55,334 nt of DNA. It comes from E44-bin32 sp041573795 (GTDB lineage: Bacteria > Chloroflexota > Anaerolineae > Anaerolineales > E44-bin32). The notes under the pieces were generated by a model that was given only the letters and a program-made list of their open reading frames with translations, made no database searches and was not told where the DNA came from. This document shows positions 50,806 through 55,334 of the stretch, piece after piece. The DNA is taken from positions 1-55,334 of the forward strand of contig JBFFQB010000007.1 in NCBI GenBank assembly GCA_041573795.1. Reading direction: 5' to 3'. A program made the translations under genes and the position numbers. Each line of letters begins with the position of its first letter. The first letter of the stretch is position 1.

Positions 50806-51729
50806 ATGGATCCAGCAGAGTCTCAACCGAATCGTAATATTCTTGCACGTGTCTTTGTCTCGCCTGATGAGCCAAGGTTGCGCGCCGGATGGCGACTGTT
50901 CTTGCATACGCTCATCCTTGGCGCGGTCAGCAGCATACTCGTTCTGCTCTCCTTCAACTTGTTCGCGCCTACTGGCTTCGGGAGCCTGGATACCAGCCTG
51001 CTCGCCTTAACCATTGAGCTAGTGAGCATCTTGGCTGCAACCTGGCTGGCAAGACGCTATCTGGATCGTCGCAGCTTTCGATCCCTTGGGTTCAAGCTTA
51101 CACCACACTTCTGGAAGGATCTGGGAATTGGTTTTGCCATACCTGGCCTCCTGATGGGCTTGATCCTGCTCTTTGAATTAGCCCTGGGCTGGACAATTTT
51201 CGATGCATGGGCCTGGCAGGAGAATAGCTTGAGCACTGTCGCCCGGGGATTGTTCGCCGGACTCTTGACCTTCATCCTCGTCGGGTTTAGTGAGGAAATA
51301 CTTAGTCGGGGCTATCATCTCCAAAATCTTGAAGATGGTTTAAATCGTGGCTGGGCAATCTTTATTTCGTCCGCTATCTTCGCAGTGCTACATGCCGCCA
51401 ATCCCAATAGCAGTTGGATCTCCACCATCGGAATCTTATTTGCGGGATTCTTCCTGGCATACGGCTGGCTTCGAACGGGCCAGCTCTGGCTACCGATCGG
51501 TGTTCACATCGGTTGGAACTTCTTTGAGGGCAATATATTCGGTTTCCCAGTCAGCGGGCTCAACACTTTTCGTCTCATCCAGCACACCACAACCGGGCCT
51601 GAAATCATAACTGGCGGCGCCTTTGGCCCGGAAGCAGGACTCATCATTTTGCCGACGATGGCTCTCGGTGCCTACTTGATCCATCTCTACGTCACTAAAA
51701 TCCGAGGCCCAGATCAACGCGCTGATTGA
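50806..51729 (+). CDS. CPBP-family intramembrane metalloprotease (CAAX protease-like)
   Basis: About 307 residues from the ATG at 50806; a TTG at 50797 lies only 3 bases after GGAGG, too close. There are about eight helices. The protease motifs are GFSEEILSRGYHLQNLE (the EExxxR motif), AVLHAANPNSSW (motif 2 His) and GVHIGWNFFEGNIFGFP (motif 3). Bacterial CPBP enzymes cut or process membrane proteins and often serve in bacteriocin immunity or envelope stress; this one has no such neighbour. Confidence 0.88.
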   Translation: MDPAESQPNRNILARVFVSPDEPRLRAGWRLFLHTLILGAVSSILVLLSFNLFAPTGFGSLDTSLLALTIELVSILAATWLARRYLDRRSFRSLGFKLTPHFWKDLGIGFAIPGLLMGLILLFELALGWTIFDAWAWQENSLSTVARGLFAGLLTFILVGFSEEILSRGYHLQNLEDGLNRGWAIFISSAIFAVLHAANPNSSWISTIGILFAGFFLAYGWLRTGQLWLPIGVHIGWNFFEGNIFGFPVSGLNTFRLIQHTTTGPEIITGGAFGPEAGLIILPTMALGAYLIHLYVTKIRGPDQRAD

Positions 51730-51754
51730 TTGGGTCTCGATCTATTGAGAAAAT

Positions 51755-51770
51755 CGGTGCGCCAGCACCG
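51755..51770. terminator. Hairpin after the CPBP gene, terminator candidate
   Basis: CGGTGC, loop GCCA, GCACCG forms a perfect stem 25 bases after the stop. On the plus strand it is followed by AAATAT and not by a T-run, so termination is uncertain. Confidence 0.35.
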
Positions 51771-51816
51771 AAATATAAAGCCTCCTGAGCGAGCATCCCA
51801 TTTGAGGGTTTGCCTC

Positions 51817-51846
51817 TTGACAATAGAAGAACATCTGTTCTATACT
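51817..51846 (+). promoter_or_regulatory. SOS-controlled promoter of the 51886-53318 operon
   Basis: A consensus -35 TTGACA (51817-51822) and -10 TATACT (51841-51846) with an 18-base spacer. The spacer carries a perfect LexA box up to the edge of the -10, so repression by LexA is expected. Confidence 0.8.
51829..51840. promoter_or_regulatory. LexA box 1 (GAAC-ATCT-GTTC)
   Basis: It fits the Gram-positive SOS consensus GAACN4GTTC in both half-sites, flanked by A and T to give AGAACATCTGTTCT. It lies between the -35 and -10 elements. Confidence 0.8.
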
Positions 51847-51857
51847 GACCCCATCTA

Positions 51858-51869
51858 GAACATTCGTTC
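51858..51869. promoter_or_regulatory. LexA box 2 (GAAC-ATTC-GTTC)
   Basis: A second perfect GAACN4GTTC site, centred 29 bases from the first (close to three helical turns) and downstream of the -10, between the promoter and the ribosome site GGAGG. Two sites suggest tight or cooperative control. Confidence 0.8.
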
Positions 51870-51885
51870 GATATGGAGGTCGGCC

Positions 51886-52590
51886 ATGTCCACGTATTCA
51901 CGCTCGAAACACCTATCTATAGGTCAGGGTCTGCAGCAGTTTTGGAACAACCTTCTTGCTCGCTTTCCCTTACCGCGGGTATCCGTATACGGGCTCTTGA
52001 TGATCAGCGCACTGTTCGCCTTTGAGGGCTTCAATTACGGGACCACCGAATTCGCCCTTTATGATCTTCTCGGCGACTTACACTTTGCCGGTATCACATG
52101 GTCCACGATTCTGGCCCTGGCATTCTGCGGCATGGATATTGCCGGCATCGTGCGGTTATTCACGTCTGAGCGTAGCCAGGCAAAGTCCCTTGAAACCTGG
52201 TATCTGCTGGCTGCCTGGCTACTTGCTGCAACCATGAACGCAGCACTCACCTGGTGGGCAGTCTCGCTGGCCCTGATTGGCCACAACGGTCTTGGTAACG
52301 AGGTGCTCGGACGAGAAACACTGATCGGATCAGTACCGATCTTTGTTGCTATCCTGGTCTGGCTCCTGCGAATTCTCATCATCGGGAGTTTCAGCATGGC
52401 CAGCAGCCGCATTTTCAATCCTCGTTCAAATACAGGTTCCACACAGCATCGAACCACTCGACCTGCCGGAGCATCAAGGCAGCGATCTCGACAACCCGCG
52501 CCTAGTTTCCAACCGGCGCCAAAACCAGATCCCCGCAATGGTCAGCCACAACCGCGACCGATGGCGGCGCGATCACAGCGCACTCCTTGA
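51886..52590 (+). CDS. SOS-regulated membrane protein with basic Pro/Gln-rich tail
   Basis: 234 residues, ATG with GGAGG. Four helices (VSVYGLLMISALFAFEGF, TWSTILALAFCGMDIAGIV, WYLLAAWLLAATMNAALTWW, PIFVAILVWLLRILIIGSF) precede a 65-residue tail rich in Pro, Gln and Arg (RQRSRQPAPSFQPAPKPDP). No family is recognised. Its promoter has two LexA boxes, so it should be induced by DNA damage. It overlaps the lytic transglycosylase gene by 4 bases. Membrane proteins under LexA are often division inhibitors or belong to mobile elements. Confidence 0.75.
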   Translation: MSTYSRSKHLSIGQGLQQFWNNLLARFPLPRVSVYGLLMISALFAFEGFNYGTTEFALYDLLGDLHFAGITWSTILALAFCGMDIAGIVRLFTSERSQAKSLETWYLLAAWLLAATMNAALTWWAVSLALIGHNGLGNEVLGRETLIGSVPIFVAILVWLLRILIIGSFSMASSRIFNPRSNTGSTQHRTTRPAGASRQRSRQPAPSFQPAPKPDPRNGQPQPRPMAARSQRTP

Positions 52591-53318
52591 GTAACCTTTC
52601 AGGTATGGGTGCACTCTCTCGTCCTTACGGGCGTCGGGTCAGGCCGCTTGACCTGACGCCCGTTCCTTACCTCACCGCTGCTCTGATCCCAATCGCACTG
52701 CTCAGTGTACTGGTAGTGCTCACGCTCCGGCTTTTTCCCTACGCATCAAAGCGCATCCTCGTAAAAGCGCAACAAAGCACAGCCTCTGAAATACTATCTA
52801 CCCTTCCAAACACTCCCAATCTAGGTGATGAAATAGATTTCTCGGCATTTTCCCCGAGTGTTCGCGTTTGGAAAGAGGCAGTATTACGCTGGTCTGCGGA
52901 GTACGACCTGCCACCCCTGCTGGTCGCCATTGTGATGCAGATCGAATCCTGTGGCGCCCCACAGGTGGTTTCATCCGCCGGCGCAGTGGGTCTCTTTCAA
53001 GTGATGCCTTACCACTTTGCGCCGAATGAAAATTCAAGCGACCCTGAGGTCAACGCTATGCGCGGGTTAACATACCTCGCACGCGCCTACGAACTCGCTC
53101 AAGGGGATATTAGGAAGACGCTTGCTGGTTATAACGGTGGGCACAGCGTGATAGACAGGCACCCTGCAGGTTGGGCCGAAGAAACGACTCGCTATGTTGC
53201 CTGGGGAACTGGCATCTGGGATGATCTTCAAACCAGTGACGTGCAGAGTGACACGCTGGTCGAGTGGCTGGAAGCTGGCGGGGAACACCTCTGCCGAAGA
53301 GCTCTAGAGAGTAATTAA
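52587..53318 (+). CDS. Lytic transglycosylase (SLT domain), membrane-anchored
   Basis: 243 residues from a TTG at 52587 that overlaps the upstream stop (TTGA); an ATG at 52605 is the alternative. One anchor helix (29-50, LTAALIPIALLSVLVVLTL) precedes an SLT domain: catalytic Glu120 in AIVMQIESCG, SSAGAVGLFQVMPYHF, and AGYNGGHSVI. The enzyme cuts peptidoglycan glycan strands. Through the shared promoter it is predicted to be SOS-induced, which could help remodel or open the wall during DNA damage or DNA transfer. Confidence 0.88.
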   Translation: MSNLSGMGALSRPYGRRVRPLDLTPVPYLTAALIPIALLSVLVVLTLRLFPYASKRILVKAQQSTASEILSTLPNTPNLGDEIDFSAFSPSVRVWKEAVLRWSAEYDLPPLLVAIVMQIESCGAPQVVSSAGAVGLFQVMPYHFAPNENSSDPEVNAMRGLTYLARAYELAQGDIRKTLAGYNGGHSVIDRHPAGWAEETTRYVAWGTGIWDDLQTSDVQSDTLVEWLEAGGEHLCRRALESN

Positions 53319-53355
53319 CCCAGATAATTGTCGCTGGCAAAGGATCGCTGTGGCG

Positions 53356-54762
53356 TTATGATTTGTGCGGCTCTTCTTCTGGATCGTTATCACATTCCTT
53401 CGTAAGCAAGGGCAACACGATCGTAAATGTGGAGCCCTCCCCCTCCTTCGAAGCGACTTCAATCGTGCCCTCGTGGCTGCGCGCAATCCAATAGGCGATC
53501 GATAGCCCCAACCCGGCCCCACCGCCCGATCTGCGGCTGCGAGAAGGGTCACGGCGGTAAAAGCGTTCGAATATATGGAACAAGTCTTCCTCAGGGATTC
53601 CTTGGCCCGTGTCGTTTACACTCAATCGTGCATTCGTCCCATCACACAATAGGTCCAACCGTATTTCGCCACCGTTAGGTGTGTGCTCAATCGCATTTGC
53701 GATAAGGTTCAAGATTACCTGCTTTAAACGATCACGATCTCCGATGACGCGCGCCTGATCTTCTCGCCCTATTTTGATCATCAACTTGTCATTTGCGAGC
53801 ACTTTCGCCTGTCGATAAACCTCAAGCATGAGCGTATCCAGCTCAACTTCTTCCTGGGCAAGTGGCAGCTTTCCGGTTTCCGCTTGCGCCAAAAGCAAGA
53901 GATCCTGGACCATGCGCGTCATACGCTCAACTTCCGAACTGATCGCTTCAAGCGATTCTTCGTCTGCCTTTCCAAATTGACGGATTAAATCTACATTGCC
54001 CCGTATCCCTGTCAGAGGTGTGCGCAGTTCGTGAGAAACATCGGCCAGGAAACGACGCTGCGCTTGGAATAAACTTTCCAAACGCTCAAGCGTTTCATTG
54101 AAGGCCTGAATCAGCTGCCCCACTTCACCCGTGGGAGATCCCAGCAGCGGGATGCGCCTGGAGAGATCATCTGCCCGAGTAATTTGGAGGGCCGTTGCCG
54201 TGACCTCATCCAGGGGATGCAATGCTGCGCCTGCAGCAAGGTATCCGATGATCGCAGCCACTACCAAGGCCAAGACCCCACCGGTTGTCAATACACTCAA
54301 TAACATCCGGGTGGTGAAATCAACGATCTGGAGTGGGGAAGCGAGTTGCAGATACGCCAGAACCTCATTTTCAGGTCGTGACAACAAGGGAACGGTAAGA
54401 ATGCGCAAGCGGTCTTGCCCTAACTGTACGGTTGTAAATACATTTTGGGTTTCATTAAAAGTGCTTGGATCAAAGGGCCCTTGAACAAGCGGGGCATTGT
54501 TGGATTGCCATACGATCTCGCCACCAACCCCCAAAAACTGTACATATACATTTGTTGTCAGATCCAGGGCTCGCAACGTAATCGCCAGATCATCAGGTGT
54601 TTGGCCTGCGGCTAAGACCTCATCGGCCGTCCGGTTCAAGGTATTTTCAATTTCAGAGGTAAGACTGAAATTAAGCGAGGTGTATACGAGCGTGCCGAAT
54701 AGAATCAAAACGGCGGCCAAAACCGCCGTGTACCAGATTGTGAGTCGGAGCCTGAGACTCAC
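53356..54762 (-). CDS. Sensor histidine kinase
   Basis: 468 residues from a GTG that overlaps the response-regulator stop by 4 bases (GTGA). It has a helix at 10-30, an extracytoplasmic sensor region (31-150), a second helix (about 152-178), HAMP (179-232), HisKA with phospho-accepting His244 in FLADVSHELRTPLTG, and HATPase with Asn356 (LNLIANAIEHT), DTGQGIPEEDL and GGGAGLGLSIA. It is an EnvZ/BaeS-type kinase. The signal it senses is unknown; the sensor region has no recognisable binding motif. Confidence 0.92.
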   Translation of the reverse strand: MSLRLRLTIWYTAVLAAVLILFGTLVYTSLNFSLTSEIENTLNRTADEVLAAGQTPDDLAITLRALDLTTNVYVQFLGVGGEIVWQSNNAPLVQGPFDPSTFNETQNVFTTVQLGQDRLRILTVPLLSRPENEVLAYLQLASPLQIVDFTTRMLLSVLTTGGVLALVVAAIIGYLAAGAALHPLDEVTATALQITRADDLSRRIPLLGSPTGEVGQLIQAFNETLERLESLFQAQRRFLADVSHELRTPLTGIRGNVDLIRQFGKADEESLEAISSEVERMTRMVQDLLLLAQAETGKLPLAQEEVELDTLMLEVYRQAKVLANDKLMIKIGREDQARVIGDRDRLKQVILNLIANAIEHTPNGGEIRLDLLCDGTNARLSVNDTGQGIPEEDLFHIFERFYRRDPSRSRRSGGGAGLGLSIAYWIARSHEGTIEVASKEGEGSTFTIVLPLLTKECDNDPEEEPHKS

Positions 54763-55334
54763 GTCGATTCCCTTAAAACATAGCCGACACCGCGTACCGT
54801 GTGGATCAATCGCGATTCCCCTTCAGCCTCAGACTTTTGCCGCAGGTAGCGCACGTAGACCTCAATGATGTTGCTCTCACCCCCAAAGTCATAACCCCAC
54901 ACACGATCAAAGATCTGATCCCTCGTCAGTACCTGTCGGGGATGTCGCAGGAAGAGTTCGAGCAGTTCGTACTCCTTCGCCGTAAGATCGATCACACGTT
55001 CACCGCGGAAGGCCTGGTGAGTCCCGGTATCAAGCCGCATCGTATCGAAAGTCAGGATCTCAGGTTCATCCGCTCGAGATCTGCGGATCAGGGCGCGCAC
55101 CCGCGCCAGCAATTCGTTGAGCGCAAAAGGCTTTACCAAGTAGTCATCCGCACCAGCGTCCAAGCCCTGCACTCTATCCGCCACCGAATCTTTTGCCGTT
55201 AACATCAGGATGGGGACATCGCTGGTTGCCCGTAAACGCCGGCAGACTTCAATGCCATCCAAACCTGGTTCGAGTTCTGGCAGCATCCAATCCAAGACGA
55301 CCAAGTCGGGTGATTGCTCCTGGGCTATTTGTAA
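54759..55334 (-). CDS. OmpR-family response regulator, 5' end beyond the window
   Basis: The frame is open to the right edge. The visible 191 residues hold most of the receiver, including the phospho-acceptor Asp in LVVLDWMLPELEPG, Thr/Ala-Lys region ILMLTAKD and KPFALNELLARVRALI, then a winged-helix DNA-binding domain (LTAKEYELLELFLRHPRQVL, EVYVRYLRQK, TVRGVGYVLRE). It pairs with the histidine kinase downstream, with which it overlaps. Only the first 30 or so residues of the receiver are missing. Confidence 0.92.
   Translation of the reverse strand, partial: LQIAQEQSPDLVVLDWMLPELEPGLDGIEVCRRLRATSDVPILMLTAKDSVADRVQGLDAGADDYLVKPFALNELLARVRALIRRSRADEPEILTFDTMRLDTGTHQAFRGERVIDLTAKEYELLELFLRHPRQVLTRDQIFDRVWGYDFGGESNIIEVYVRYLRQKSEAEGESRLIHTVRGVGYVLREST

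Noticed and set aside
1..55334. CRISPR arrays, tRNA or rRNA genes, prophage or integrative elements
   Set aside because: No regularly spaced repeats, cloverleaf-like sequences, integrase or phage structural genes were seen; the only mobile-DNA gene is the RAYT.

Overview
The window looks like a chromosomal segment of a Chloroflexota bacterium, probably close to Anaerolineae. This is an inference from gene content: a cruF-type carotenoid cluster with a fused lycopene cyclase, an F420/deazaflavin-type reductase, FHA plus zinc-ribbon membrane proteins, a REP-associated transposase, and LexA boxes of the Gram-positive GAAC-N4-GTTC type. No rRNA, tRNA, CRISPR array or complete insertion sequence was seen. 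Promoters are of the ordinary sigma-70 kind (TTGACA / TATAAT), often with an 18-base spacer.

Bases 1-7094 hold a carotenoid operon on the minus strand, read from a clear promoter at 7065-7094: crtI, crtB, a DUF6992 membrane protein, an alpha/beta hydrolase, a fused CrtYcd-type lycopene cyclase, a CruF-like hydratase, a PlsY-like acyltransferase and a GT2 glycosyltransferase cut by the left edge. Genes overlap by 1-34 bases. The set predicts a monocyclic, hydroxylated, glycosylated and perhaps acylated gamma-carotene. A short GH3-family gene and two small membrane proteins follow to 9575.

Bases 9586-19386 hold an eleven-gene minus-strand operon that starts with a TetR regulator whose likely operator overlaps its own transcription start. 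Next come a SAM methyltransferase fused to an HgcA-like corrinoid membrane protein (cap motif NVWCAAGG), a ferredoxin in the HgcB position, a Ddn-like deazaflavin reductase, a patatin-like lipase, a small membrane protein and a YbhF/YbhS/YbhR/HlyD-type ABC exporter. This is one of the two best candidates for an undescribed system: corrinoid-dependent methyl transfer coupled to efflux. A DsbA-like gene (leaderless promoter), an alpha/beta hydrolase and a CWH43-like membrane endonuclease/phosphatase-fold protein follow.

Bases 22897-41555 hold the second candidate. It is a minus-strand cluster of ten genes: three FHA-domain membrane proteins, two paralogous signal-peptide proteins of about 1,285 residues, a double zinc-ribbon protein, a membrane protein, a charged lipoprotein, a tryptophan-module membrane protein and one unknown. 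The cluster is preceded by two possible promoters and a terminator-like hairpin just before the first gene. FHA domains imply phosphothreonine reading, but no Ser/Thr kinase lies in the window.

Bases 41890-55334 are more ordinary: DUF429 and a phosphatase-like protein without its catalytic cysteine, a proline-catabolism type aldehyde dehydrogenase, a RAYT transposase, an AIM24-like protein, a DEDDh exonuclease, an NTase-like protein, DUF3786, a glycosyltransferase, a CPBP protease, an SOS-controlled pair (membrane protein plus lytic transglycosylase), and a histidine kinase/response regulator pair that runs off the right edge.
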